Both the position numbers and the translations under genes were made by a program. This document shows, piece by piece, positions 9,038 to 17,114 of a DNA stretch of 64,000 bases (the first letter of the stretch is position 1; the number at the start of each line of letters is the position of its first letter). Under the pieces are notes generated by a model, which had not been told where the DNA came from, ran no database searches, and worked only from the letters and a program-made list of their open reading frames with translations. The DNA is from Lentzea albida. GTDB taxonomy: Bacteria; Actinomycetota; Actinomycetes; Mycobacteriales; Pseudonocardiaceae. The stretch lies in assembly GCF_900111005.1 (NCBI RefSeq), contig NZ_FOFV01000018.1, forward strand, positions 141,042 to 205,041, in the 5' to 3' direction.

Positions 9038-9056
9038 GAACCCGCACGATCGGGTC

Positions 9057-9617
9057 ATGAGTGGTGCCCTGGCAACCGTGGACCCCGGCATCGAACCGGT
9101 GCGCGTGGCGGTGGAGTCCCGAGACCTGATCAGCGCGGCCGGTGTGACCCACCTGCTGAAGAGCTCACCGCGCGTGCGGGTGGTGCAGGACCGCTCGGAC
9201 GCGCACGTGCTGCTGGCCCTGGTGAACGAGCTGTGCGCGCAGCAGGCCGCGCGGCTGCGGGCGTGCGGCTCGTCCAGAATCGTGGTGATCGCGGCGCGCG
9301 TGCACGACCTCACCCCGTCGATCGCGGCCCAGGCCGGTCTCGCGGTCCCGCTGCGGCGGGCCGACGTCAACGCCGAACGCCTGGTCAAGCTGCTCGTCGG
9401 CGGTCAGGCGGTGCAGGAGCGCGCCCCCGTGCTCAGCGACCGCGACCTGCAGCTGCTGAGACTGCTGGCCGACGGGGCGACGATCGCGGAGGTCGCCGTG
9501 CGCCTGTTCTGCTCGGAGCGGACCGTCAAGTACGCGCTGCACCAGTTGCTGGAGCGGTTCGGGCTGCGCAACCGGGTGCACGCGGTGGCGTGGGCGCTGC
9601 GGTCCGGTCTGCTCTAG
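9057..9617 (+). CDS. Orphan LuxR-type regulator with degenerate receiver
   Basis: A 186-residue regulator. Residues from about 125 form a LuxR/NarL helix-turn-helix (LSDRDLQLLRLLADGATIAEVAVRLFCSERTVKYALHQLLERF). The N-terminal 115 residues have the length of a receiver domain and begin like one (VRVAVESRDLISAAGVTHLL), but the expected phospho-accepting Asp is not found where the strand VHVLLALV places it, so phosphorylation is doubtful. It starts 19 bases after the MaoC gene, and ends with a four-base CTAG overlap with the convergent LAL-type gene. It may read out another signal or partner protein. Start ATG at 9057 follows the AACCCGCACGATCGGGTC stretch without a strong ribosome site. Confidence 0.8.
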   Translation: MSGALATVDPGIEPVRVAVESRDLISAAGVTHLLKSSPRVRVVQDRSDAHVLLALVNELCAQQAARLRACGSSRIVVIAARVHDLTPSIAAQAGLAVPLRRADVNAERLVKLLVGGQAVQERAPVLSDRDLQLLRLLADGATIAEVAVRLFCSERTVKYALHQLLERFGLRNRVHAVAWALRSGLL

Positions 9618-11545
9618 GCGGTGCCGAAGACGGACGAGAGCTGCACCCGCCTGCTGATGCCGACCTTGCGGTAGACGCGGGTGAGGTGCAGCTCGACCGC
9701 CCGTTGCGTGACGCCGAACCGCGCGGCGATCGCCCGGTTCGTCTCGCCTTCGAGCACCAGCGAGACGATTCGCGACTCGTGCGGCGTCAGCCCGTCCCAC
9801 GCCGCACAGCGCGCCGGCCGCCGTCGCCTGGTGAGTGCCGCCCTCGCCTGGTCCGCCAGCTCGGCGGCTCCCGCCCGTTCGGCATCGGCCAGCGCGGCAC
9901 GGGCACTGCCGAGCGCGAGGTGCAGGCGGGCACGCTGGTGCAGCAGCAGCGTGCACGTCCACACCGGCGGCAGCGTTCCCGTGTACCCGAGGCGCACCAA
10001 CATCTCGCGGGCCTCGCCAGGACGTCCGGCGTCCACACAGGACGCGACGAACGCCGCCGCGCCCAGCGCCACGCAGCCGCGCAGCGGTGACGCCTGGGCG
10101 AGATCGCGCATCAACGCGGAGACCGCGGCGTGGTCGTCGCGCCGCGCCCACATCTCCAGCGCGGTCAGCCAGTCCCGTTCCGCGCCGACGAGCCTCGGCC
10201 GCAGCTGTGGCGCGAGCTCCAGCACCACCTTCTCGGAACCCCGTCGCAGCAGGCCGAATCCGGCCAGCGCCAGCTGCGGGACCACTCGCGGCCCGCTCTC
10301 CGGGAGTTCCCGCAGCACCCGTTCGGGATCGTCGGGAACCGAAGGGGCGCCGGCGAAACCGAGCAGGTCCTCGTCGCACTGCCAGTCGAGGACGACGGCG
10401 TCGAACCACTCCCCGGCGGCCGCGCGCTGCCGGGCGAGCTCGTCCGCCCTGGGCGCGATCCCGCAGCGCAGGTGGAGCTCCGCCATCGCCACCGCGACCC
10501 GCTGCGCCACCTCGGTCCGGGGTTCGCGCAGAGCGGCGCGCAGGCACCTCGCCGCCTGCTCCGGCCGTCCGGCGGCCCGGTGGACGCGTGCCGCGTCGTG
10601 CAGCGCCGGCGCCACCCACAGCGCCCCGACGGGTCGCGCGCACGCCACCACGTGGTCGGCGGCGGACGGGTCGCACCGCCGGTGCAGGACCTGGGCGGCG
10701 GCGCGGTGCAGGCGTTCGCGGACCTCGGGCGCCATCTCGTGCCGGATCGCGTGACGCAGGGCCGGTGACCGCACGCGCATCGGTTCGGCGACGGCGAGAC
10801 GCGCGTCGACGAGTCGTTCGAACGCCGCCAGCGTCCGGAACGACCCCGTTCCCGCGACCTCGCCCAGCACGTCCAGCGGCGCACTCCCCAGCACGGCGAG
10901 GGCTCGGCCGACCGCCACCGCGTCGGCGTCCAGCGCCTCCCAGCTCCGCCGCACGGCCCGCAGGAGCCGCGGCAGCCGCAGTCCGGGAAGCACGTGGCGC
11001 ACCGACTCCAGGTCGGTGACCAGGTCCAGCACGTCGCTCAGCACGCCCGGCGCTCCCCCGCTGTACTCCAGGCACAGCGCGACCACCTCTGGCGGGACCT
11101 CCGCGTCGAACCGGCGCCGGACCATCTCCGCCACCGCCTCGGCGCCGATCGGCCGCAACGGCACCCGCACGGCGTCCACGACCGCCAGGACGTCCGGATC
11201 GCAGTCCCCCGCGAGCAGCACCGCGCCCCGGAACCGCTCGAGTCGCTCGGCCTCGTCCCCGGAAAGCCGTTCGACGTCGTCAACGACGAGCACGGTGTGG
11301 CGGTCGACCCCGCTCAACGCGCGCAATCCGCGCACCGGCCGCAACCCGCTGCGCACCGCGATCGAGGAAGCAACGGACAGCAATGCGCTTTTGCCCATAC
11401 CAGTTGCACCATGCACAACGCAGGACCGGGCGCCACCGCCGAGCGCGTCCGTGAGGACGGCGATCTCCCGTTCCCGACCCACGAGCAGGCCGCCCGCGTG
11501 GCGCACGGCGCTGCCGACGAGGCCGGGACGAAGTGGGGAGACCAT
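9614..11545 (-). CDS. LAL-type ATP-binding LuxR regulator
   Basis: A large regulator of about 643 residues with an N-terminal AAA/STAND ATPase and a C-terminal LuxR DNA-binding domain. Walker A GATGMGKS is at residues 46-53, Walker B in VLVVDDVERL near residue 92, the middle is helical and TPR-like, and the last 65 residues (LTPHESRIVSLVLEGETNRAIAARFGV region) are the helix-turn-helix. Reading remains open up to 11710, but that upstream stretch looks non-coding and contains a palindrome; the ATG at 11545 with GGTGGGC before it, leading into MVSPLRPGLVG, is preferred. The family includes pathway-specific activators such as MalT and many antibiotic-cluster activators; no biosynthetic cluster is adjacent, so targets are unknown. 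Confidence 0.85.
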   Translation of the reverse strand: MVSPLRPGLVGSAVRHAGGLLVGREREIAVLTDALGGGARSCVVHGATGMGKSALLSVASSIAVRSGLRPVRGLRALSGVDRHTVLVVDDVERLSGDEAERLERFRGAVLLAGDCDPDVLAVVDAVRVPLRPIGAEAVAEMVRRRFDAEVPPEVVALCLEYSGGAPGVLSDVLDLVTDLESVRHVLPGLRLPRLLRAVRRSWEALDADAVAVGRALAVLGSAPLDVLGEVAGTGSFRTLAAFERLVDARLAVAEPMRVRSPALRHAIRHEMAPEVRERLHRAAAQVLHRRCDPSAADHVVACARPVGALWVAPALHDAARVHRAAGRPEQAARCLRAALREPRTEVAQRVAVAMAELHLRCGIAPRADELARQRAAAGEWFDAVVLDWQCDEDLLGFAGAPSVPDDPERVLRELPESGPRVVPQLALAGFGLLRRGSEKVVLELAPQLRPRLVGAERDWLTALEMWARRDDHAAVSALMRDLAQASPLRGCVALGAAAFVASCVDAGRPGEAREMLVRLGYTGTLPPVWTCTLLLHQRARLHLALGSARAALADAERAGAAELADQARAALTRRRRPARCAAWDGLTPHESRIVSLVLEGETNRAIAARFGVTQRAVELHLTRVYRKVGISRRVQLSSVFGTA

Positions 11546-11670
11546 GCCCACCAGCAAATCGCGGGTCAGCGCGCGGGACCATGCAGAAGCACCAGCAGAA
11601 GTTCCGCAGGTCTGCCCCTTCGCACAGCGCCCGCCGCGGCCGTGCGGACGAGGAACGCGGAAAGTGTTCG

Positions 11671-11684
11671 ACCAATCAATTGGT
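11671..11684. promoter_or_regulatory. Short palindrome in LAL/ssgB intergenic region
   Basis: ACCAATCAATTGGT has two perfect 6-base arms around a 2-base spacer. It sits in the relatively AT-rich 222-base gap between the divergent LAL regulator and the SsgB-like gene, where both promoters must lie, so it may be an operator. No sigma factor boxes could be assigned with confidence. Confidence 0.4.
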
Positions 11685-11767
11685 AATCGACAACGCGAGA
11701 CGTGAACCATTTAGCCGCCCATTACGTGATGTTCTTTGTAGGCAACACGAAACTTCAGGGAGTTCCG

Positions 11768-12151
11768 ATGCGGGTCGCGTCACGCACCGTCTTCGACTTC
11801 GTCCGGCCCGGCGGCACCACGGCACCGGTCGAGACCGAGCTGGTCTACCAGGCGGAGGACCCGTTCGCCGTGACGATGCTGTTCCACTCGGGCGGCAAGG
11901 TCGCCACCTGGATCATGAGCAGGGACCTGCTCTCCGAGGGCCTGAGCATGAAGGCGGGCGAGGGCGACGTGCGGTTGCGCCCGCTGTCGAGCCGCGTGCT
12001 GCTGCTGGAGCTGATCTCCGACCAGCACGTCACGGTGTTCCGGCTGCCCTGGGACACGCTGCGGAACTTCCTCGACGCCAGCTACCGGCTCGTGCCGCCC
12101 GGTTCCGAGCGGTTCGACGCCGACGCGTTCCTGAGCACCGTCCTGCGCTGA
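11768..12151 (+). CDS. SsgA/SsgB-family sporulation and cell division protein
   Basis: An SsgA-like protein of 127 residues from the preferred ATG at 11768, which is preceded by CAGGGAG. The core FAVTMLFHSGGKVATWIMSRDLLSEGL and the C-terminal FRLPWDTLRNFLDASYRLVPPG region are typical. In Streptomyces, SsgB recruits FtsZ to future septation sites; paralogues steer other steps of sporulation and cell wall remodelling. Which paralogue this is cannot be decided. An upstream ATG at 11702 would add 22 residues without family resemblance. The 3' end overlaps the convergent NB-ARC gene by 70 bases. The presence of the family indicates a filamentous, morphologically complex actinomycete. Confidence 0.9.
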   Translation: MRVASRTVFDFVRPGGTTAPVETELVYQAEDPFAVTMLFHSGGKVATWIMSRDLLSEGLSMKAGEGDVRLRPLSSRVLLLELISDQHVTVFRLPWDTLRNFLDASYRLVPPGSERFDADAFLSTVLR

Positions 12152-14403
12152 CCCGCTGCCATACGCTCCCGCACCTCCGCCGCGATCTCGCGGGTCGCGT
12201 CCGTGTCCCACCGTTCGCACGCCACGAGAGAGTCGCGCAGGTATCGCAGGTTCGCGTTGTCGTCGTCTCGTGTTTGAGCGTTGTCCGCGAGCGCTCGCAG
12301 GACCTCGATCTCCCCGAGGACGTCTCCGAGCGCACGGAACCCCGTGAGCGCCTGCTCCAGGTCCCCGTCGGACTCCTCGAGCCGTCCCGCCGCGCGGTGG
12401 GCCAGGGCGCGGTGCCACAACGTGCGCGCGAGCCATGAGGCCATCTGTGCGCGCTCGTAGACGTCTTCGGCCTCGGTCAGCGCCTCCACAGCTTCGTCGG
12501 GCCTGTCGACGTCTATCAGGGCGAGGCCGAGCCATCCGAGCGTGCGGCCCAGTGCGGAGAGTTCGTAGATGGTGCCGGCGTAGGCGCGTTGTTCCTTCGC
12601 TACTTCTTCGTGGGCGGTGACGGCGGCGATCGGGCGGTCCATCAACCGCCACAGCACGCCGAGCACAGACCTCGCGTAGTGCTCGTCGGCCGGTTCGCGC
12701 ATCAGCTCGATCGCCTCCAGGCACACGCGTTCGGCCTCGTCGAAGTGGCCGAGCCCGCTGTGCGCGGCGGACGCGATCAGCCACACCCAGCCGAGGTGCC
12801 CGGTCTCCCCCGACTCCCCGGCGACCCGTGCCGCGCGGGTCAGCACCTCCAGCGCGGGACCCGGCCTGTTCGCCACGTCGAACAGCACCCAGCCGAGCTG
12901 ACCCAGCACCACGACCTCCTGCCACGGCAGGCGCGCGGAGGTGAGCGCGAGGCGGTAGACGCGTTCCCAGACGAGGCCCGGTTCGATGGCCGCGTAGTGC
13001 GAGAGTGCGATCACCGCCCGGGTCACGTCGTCGTGCAGGCCCCTGGCCTGGGCGCGCGTGACGATCTCGGGCAGCAGGTCGCGGTGCTCGTCCAGCCAGC
13101 GCCGTCCCGTCGTCACGTCGGAGAAGGGTGCTTTTCGGGGGCTCACGCGACGCGCGTCACCCGTCTGTCCGAAGAGGACGCCCGCGGCGACCGTCGTCTC
13201 CAGCAGCCAGGAGAGCATCCTGCGGTCCGCGTCGTCGTCGGTGGCGTCGATCAGGCCCTTGGCGGACGTGCGGACGAGGCCGTGCATCGCGTAGCCGCGG
13301 TCGTCGGGGTCGAGGAGGCTGACGTCGGTGAGCTCCTCCAGCGCCTGTCCGGCCTCGCCGGCGGTGACGCCGGCCAGTTCGGCGGCGAGCTCCGGGGTGA
13401 CGTGGGTGCCGATCAGCAGGCCGAGCCGCCGGAACACCAGGCGCGCGGTGTCCGGCAGGTGCGCCAGGGACACCTCGAACGCACCGCGCACGTCGAGGTC
13501 GCCCGCGGTGAGCGCGGCCAGGCGCCGTTCCTCGATCTGCTCCACGAGGTGGCTCAGCGGCCAGCGCGGGCGGCTGGCGAGGCGGTTGCCCGCGATCCGC
13601 AGGGCGAGCGGCGACGTGCCGCACAGCCGGACGAGCCGCAGTGCGGTCTCCGGGTCGGCCTCGACGCGGTGCGTTCCGACGATCGACGCCAGCAGCTCGA
13701 CGGCGCACGGTTCGGTGAGCCCGCCGAGCCGGAGCCACGTGGCGCCCTCCAGGCCCGCGAGGCGGCGCTGGGACGTGACGATCGTGAGGCAGCCCGGGTC
13801 CGCTCTGAGCGTGCGGATCTCCTGCTCCGTGCGCGCACCGTCCAGCACGAGCAGCAAGCGCTTGCCCGCGAGCAACGACCGGTAGAGGCGCATCTGGCCG
13901 TTGGCGTCCTCGGGCACGTGTTCGGCAGGCACGCCCAGGTCTTTCAGCAACCGTTGCAGTGGCTGTGCGGAGCCCTCCAGGTCGATGAACAGCTGTCCGT
14001 CCGGAAAGCGGTCCTCCAGCAGATGAGCGGCCCTCACAGCGAGGCTCGTCTTACCGGTTCCCGCGGCCCCATGGACGACCACGAGTCCGTTCGGCTTCTT
14101 CGCGATGGCCTCTAGTTCGGCTTCACGGCCGACGAGGTCCGCCACGTACAGCGGCAGCGACCAGACGGGGCTGCTCGGCGCGACCCGGCCGGTCCGCGCG
14201 AGGCGGCGCAACTCGGCGCGGGCGCGTTCGTCGAGGTCGAGCGCGTCGAGGAGGGCTTCGGTGGTGCGGCGCTGCGGGGAACGGGCCCGGCCGCGTTCCA
14301 TGTCGCTGATGGCGCGGACGCTGACACCGGACCGTTCGCTGAGCTCCTCCTGGCTGAGCCCGGCGCTCTTGCGGTGCTGCAGGAGGCGGGCGCCGAACAT
14401 CAT
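12082..14403 (-). CDS. XRE-HTH, NB-ARC ATPase, TPR regulator
   Basis: A 773-residue STAND regulator. Residues about 5-60 are an XRE helix-turn-helix (LLQHRKSAGLSQEELSERSG), residues 85-400 an NB-ARC ATPase with Walker A HGAAGTGKTSL near 110 and Walker B KRLLLVLDGA near 185, and the C-terminal 350 residues a run of TPR-like helical repeats. This architecture occurs in actinomycete AfsR-like regulators and in STAND signalling proteins with an unknown sensor input. It starts 10 bases after the GntR gene stop, so the two are probably co-transcribed. The C-terminal tail overlaps the convergent ssgB-like gene by 70 bases. ATG codons at 14403 and 14400 are equivalent. Confidence 0.88.
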   Translation of the reverse strand: MMFGARLLQHRKSAGLSQEELSERSGVSVRAISDMERGRARSPQRRTTEALLDALDLDERARAELRRLARTGRVAPSSPVWSLPLYVADLVGREAELEAIAKKPNGLVVVHGAAGTGKTSLAVRAAHLLEDRFPDGQLFIDLEGSAQPLQRLLKDLGVPAEHVPEDANGQMRLYRSLLAGKRLLLVLDGARTEQEIRTLRADPGCLTIVTSQRRLAGLEGATWLRLGGLTEPCAVELLASIVGTHRVEADPETALRLVRLCGTSPLALRIAGNRLASRPRWPLSHLVEQIEERRLAALTAGDLDVRGAFEVSLAHLPDTARLVFRRLGLLIGTHVTPELAAELAGVTAGEAGQALEELTDVSLLDPDDRGYAMHGLVRTSAKGLIDATDDDADRRMLSWLLETTVAAGVLFGQTGDARRVSPRKAPFSDVTTGRRWLDEHRDLLPEIVTRAQARGLHDDVTRAVIALSHYAAIEPGLVWERVYRLALTSARLPWQEVVVLGQLGWVLFDVANRPGPALEVLTRAARVAGESGETGHLGWVWLIASAAHSGLGHFDEAERVCLEAIELMREPADEHYARSVLGVLWRLMDRPIAAVTAHEEVAKEQRAYAGTIYELSALGRTLGWLGLALIDVDRPDEAVEALTEAEDVYERAQMASWLARTLWHRALAHRAAGRLEESDGDLEQALTGFRALGDVLGEIEVLRALADNAQTRDDDNANLRYLRDSLVACERWDTDATREIAAEVRERMAAGQRRTVLRNASASNRSEPGGTSR

Positions 14404-14413
14404 GTCACCGAAG

Positions 14414-15067
14414 TTAGTGGGTCGAACTCGTCAACATCTGCGCGCACACCCGCGAGAGGTGCCGGCGCATCACCGTCGACGCCTTGGCCGCGTCGCCGTC
14501 CGCGATGACCTCGACGAGCTCGTCGTGGTCGTCCAGTGACGCCTGCTGGTGCGGCGGGTCGTCGGCCAGCGCGCTGCGCAGGAGCACCACGCGTTGCTGC
14601 ACGAGCCGCACCTGCTCGGCGATGTACGGGCTGCGGGCAGCGTCGAGCAGCGCCTGGTGGAACGCGAGGTCGAGCCGGTACGGGAACGGCTGCCCGGTCC
14701 GGTAGTTGCGGCGGCTCTCCGCGCACACGTCCCGCAACCGCACCAGGTCGACGTCGGTCCGCCGCGACGCCGCCAGCTCGGCCGCCGCGCACTCCAGCGC
14801 GGTGCGCAGCTCGAACAGCGCCCGGACGTCCTCGGGAGTCGCGGCCGGCACGAACGCGCCGCGGTGCGGCACGAGCGTCAGCAGCCCCTCGGAGGCCAGG
14901 TGCCGGATCGCCTCGCGCAGCGGCCCGCGGCTGATGCCGAGCTTCTGCGCCACCTCGACCTCGTTGACCCGCGACCCGGCGGGGATCTCCCCGGTGAGCA
15001 CCTGCTCGCGCAGCACGTCGACGGCCTGCCCGGCGAGGCTGAGGTGCAGTGGGGTCGGGGGTGTCAC
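14414..15067 (-). CDS. GntR/FadR-family transcriptional regulator
   Basis: A 217-residue repressor with a winged helix at about residues 13-75 (VLTGEIPAGSRVNEVEV then LGISRGPLREAIRHLASEGL) and an all-helical FCD ligand domain from about 85 to 210, including the metal-binding-type FHQALLDAA and HDELVEAI-like segments. The GTG start at 15067 follows a strong AGGAGA site. It diverges from the asparaginase gene, and a 22-base palindrome lies between them, so this protein very likely represses the asparaginase gene and itself. FadR/FCD regulators respond to carboxylic acids or amino acids, and an aspartate or asparagine signal would make sense here; that is inference. Confidence 0.9.
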   Translation of the reverse strand: MTPPTPLHLSLAGQAVDVLREQVLTGEIPAGSRVNEVEVAQKLGISRGPLREAIRHLASEGLLTLVPHRGAFVPAATPEDVRALFELRTALECAAAELAASRRTDVDLVRLRDVCAESRRNYRTGQPFPYRLDLAFHQALLDAARSPYIAEQVRLVQQRVVLLRSALADDPPHQQASLDDHDELVEVIADGDAAKASTVMRRHLSRVCAQMLTSSTH

Positions 15068-15121
15068 CTTCGTCTCCTGATCTGGACGGCACCGGCCGTC
15101 CTCCCGCTAAACTAGCGAACA

Positions 15122-15143
15122 TGTCAACTGTCGACAGTTGGCA
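15122..15143. promoter_or_regulatory. Palindromic GntR operator upstream of asparaginase gene
   Basis: The core CAACTGTCGACAGTTG (15125-15140) is a perfect 16-base palindrome, extended to 22 bases by TG/CA arms with one mismatched pair. It lies 55 bases upstream of the GntR start and 90 bases upstream of the asparaginase ATG. FadR-subfamily sites are palindromes of this size. Downstream, GTCGATCA occurs at 15167 and 15181 and a related GACGTCGA follows at 15191, possibly secondary contacts. Confidence 0.75.
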
Positions 15144-15231
15144 GTTTGAGGTGTTGTTCTCGGCGATGTCGATCAGCGGCGTCGATCAGGGACGTCGACA
15201 CAGGGATGTCATTCAGGACTGGAGGGGCGGC

Positions 15232-16185
15232 ATGGGACACGAAGTGGTGGCAGAGGTCTGGCGAGGCGACTTCCTGGAGTCCGTGCACCACGGCACGGTC
15301 GTCGCCACCGACGCATCCGGCGCCCCGGTGCTGTCGGTCGGCCGCCCCGGCGACGTCGCGTTCCCCCGGTCGTCGAACAAGCCGCTCCAGGCACTCGCAA
15401 TGCTGCGCAGCGGCCTCGACCTCGACGGCGAACTGCTCGCCCTGGCCTGCTCGTCCCACTCCGGCGAGGACTTCCACGTCGCCGGCGCCCTGCGGATCCT
15501 GGCCGCCGCAGGCCTGACCGAGGACGCCCTGCAGTGCACCCCGGACCTGCCCATCGGCGAGGCCGCCCGCACCCGGCACCTCGCCGCCGGCCTGCCCGCC
15601 GCCCCGAAGTACATGAACTGCTCGGGCAAGCACGCCGCCATGCTCGCCACCTGCGTGGCCAACGGCTGGTCCACCGCCGACTACCTCGACCCGGCGCACC
15701 CGTTGCAGGTAGCGACCCGCGAGACCATCGAGGACGTGACCGGCGAGCCCGTCACCGAGGTGGGCGTGGACGGCTGCGGCGCCCCGATCTTCGCCCTCAC
15801 CCTCACCGGCCTGGCCCGCGCGTTCGGCCGCCTGGCCAGCGCACCCGAGGGCACCCTCGAACACCGCGTGGCCGCCGCCATGAACGCCCACCCGCAGTGG
15901 GTCGGCGGCACCGGCCGCGACGTCACCGAACTCATGAACGCCCTGCCCGGCGTCATCGCCAAGGACGGCGCCGAAGGCGTCTACGCCGTGGGCCTGCCCA
16001 CCGGCGAGGGCGTGGCCCTGAAGATCGCCGACGGCTCGTCCCGCGCCCGCGCCGTGGTCGTCATCGCGGTGCTCAAGCGCCTGGGCGTGGACGTCAGCGC
16101 CGTCGAGGGCCTCGCCACCGTGCCGGTACTCGGCCACGGCCGTGCGGTCGGCGCCGTCAAGCCGTCACTCGCCCTCGCAAGCTGA
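15232..16185 (+). CDS. Type II (Rhizobium etli-like) L-asparaginase
   Basis: A 317-residue protein of the Asparaginase_II family, which hydrolyses L-asparagine to aspartate and ammonia and is unrelated to the E. coli AnsA/AnsB fold. Diagnostic stretches are PRSSNKPLQALAML, ACSSHSGEDFH (with the Ser-Lys style active site region), MNCSGKHAAMLATC with the conserved cysteine and lysine, and DGCGAPIFALTL. The ATG at 15232 is preceded by GGAGGGGCGGC and is preferred over earlier in-frame codons, whose translation contains the operator. The gene faces away from the GntR regulator. No signal peptide, so it acts in the cytoplasm. Confidence 0.9.
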   Translation: MGHEVVAEVWRGDFLESVHHGTVVATDASGAPVLSVGRPGDVAFPRSSNKPLQALAMLRSGLDLDGELLALACSSHSGEDFHVAGALRILAAAGLTEDALQCTPDLPIGEAARTRHLAAGLPAAPKYMNCSGKHAAMLATCVANGWSTADYLDPAHPLQVATRETIEDVTGEPVTEVGVDGCGAPIFALTLTGLARAFGRLASAPEGTLEHRVAAAMNAHPQWVGGTGRDVTELMNALPGVIAKDGAEGVYAVGLPTGEGVALKIADGSSRARAVVVIAVLKRLGVDVSAVEGLATVPVLGHGRAVGAVKPSLALAS

Positions 16186-16210
16186 ACTTGACGACCGAGG
16201 TTGATCCGAC

Positions 16211-16310
16211 GTTGACGCGTCCACCTACACATGGACGCGTCAACATGTCGATCCGGTCAACGTTGCGGATCAACACGTCAACCTGCAAGTCAACGTTGAC
16301 GGTCACCCCC
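16211..16310. repeat. Cluster of palindromes, including a 13-base hairpin
   Basis: Downstream of the asparaginase gene lies a perfect hairpin, GTTGACGCGTCCA (16211-16223) pairing with TGGACGCGTCAAC (16232-16244). It is followed by GATCCG...CGGATC arms around CAACGTTG, then by the perfect 12-base palindrome GTCAACGTTGAC. The hairpin could end asparaginase transcription, but it has no T-run, and the recurring CAACGTTG/GTTGAC units look more like binding sites for the next gene at 16366. Confidence 0.55.
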
Positions 16311-16365
16311 GCCGTCAACGCACGGCACACGGGAATCCCCCACCCAAGCCACTAGGCTGGGGCTT

Positions 16366-16656
16366 ATGGGCGATTCGAAGGACGAGAGCGAGAAGTTCCA
16401 GGAGGAGCTGATCGGCCTCGACCCACACGACCCCGAGACGAAGGCGTTCGCCGACCACCTGGACCGGATGCAGCGGCAACGCCCCGGTTTCACCGTCGAG
16501 GGCTACCTGCAGGGCGTGCAGGACTTCGCCGACTCGGCGAACCGCACGACGGGCCACCAGCGGCTCGTCGCCGTCATCGTGGTGGGGCTCATCCTGCTCG
16601 GCGTGATCCTGACGATCTGGTTCGCGCTGGGCGACATCATCGCCATCATCTTCTGA
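16366..16656 (+). CDS. Small membrane protein of unknown function
   Basis: A 96-residue protein with a charged, soluble N-terminal two thirds (DSKDESEKFQEELIGLDPHD) and a single C-terminal membrane helix (LVAVIVVGLILLGVILTIWF, about residues 66-90). It looks tail-anchored with its N-terminus in the cytoplasm. I do not recognise the family. It stands alone behind the palindrome cluster at 16211-16310 and is followed by a hairpin at 16682, so it is probably monocistronic. Coding is supported by GC-skewed third positions and the sensible protein composition. Confidence 0.75.
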   Translation: MGDSKDESEKFQEELIGLDPHDPETKAFADHLDRMQRQRPGFTVEGYLQGVQDFADSANRTTGHQRLVAVIVVGLILLGVILTIWFALGDIIAIIF

Positions 16657-16681
16657 GCCGCGGCCGCGGCCGGGGGGCTCT

Positions 16682-16702
16682 CGGGCCACGCCACGTGGCC
16701 CG
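16682..16702 (+). terminator. Hairpin downstream of small membrane protein gene
   Basis: CGGGCCACG and CGTGGCCCG form a perfect 9-base stem with a CCA loop, 26 bases after the stop codon. No T-run follows, as is common for actinomycete intrinsic terminators. Confidence 0.5.
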
Positions 16703-17114
16703 CGCCATGTGGGCCGCGCTCGGTTCGCGTCGCGTAGGCGCGCTCGGTCCGCGCCGCTTCAGCTTCGCCACCTGGGCCCGCGCCCCTCGGGCCGCGCTGC
16801 CAAAGGCCGCGCCGCCGCGGCCGGTCCCGCCGGGCGGAACTCGCGCCACCTGGCTTTCGCCCGACGCTTCGACCACAGGTTCCCCAGCCTGCCCGCCCTG
16901 CTCGGCCGCCTCGGCACCGAGTCGCCGCCTGCCCGCGTCAGCCAGTCCGCCTCGGCCCGCCTCACCTCAGCCCGACCGTCCCACAACTCACACCCGGCCC
17001 TCGCCCCCACCCCTTCCAGGCCAAACGGGCCCGACTCCTTAACGGGGTCTTACGACCGCCCCCGCAGATCCCCGCCCGGGAAGCTCCACAGCCCCCGCGG
17101 AGTTATAAAGAGAC
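16703..17114. other. Non-coding, compositionally biased stretch
   Basis: Extremely GC-rich sequence with many GGGCC, CCCGC and CGCGCC words. Several frames stay open, but all would give Arg/Pro/Ala-rich low-complexity products without a ribosome site, so I call no gene. The last 60 bases presumably carry the msrB promoter; TATAAAGAG at 17104-17112 is the most AT-rich patch. Confidence 0.5.

Noticed and set aside
11546..11710. Longer N-terminus for the LAL regulator
   Set aside because: The extra 55 residues have no protein-like pattern and lie over a palindrome and probable promoters.
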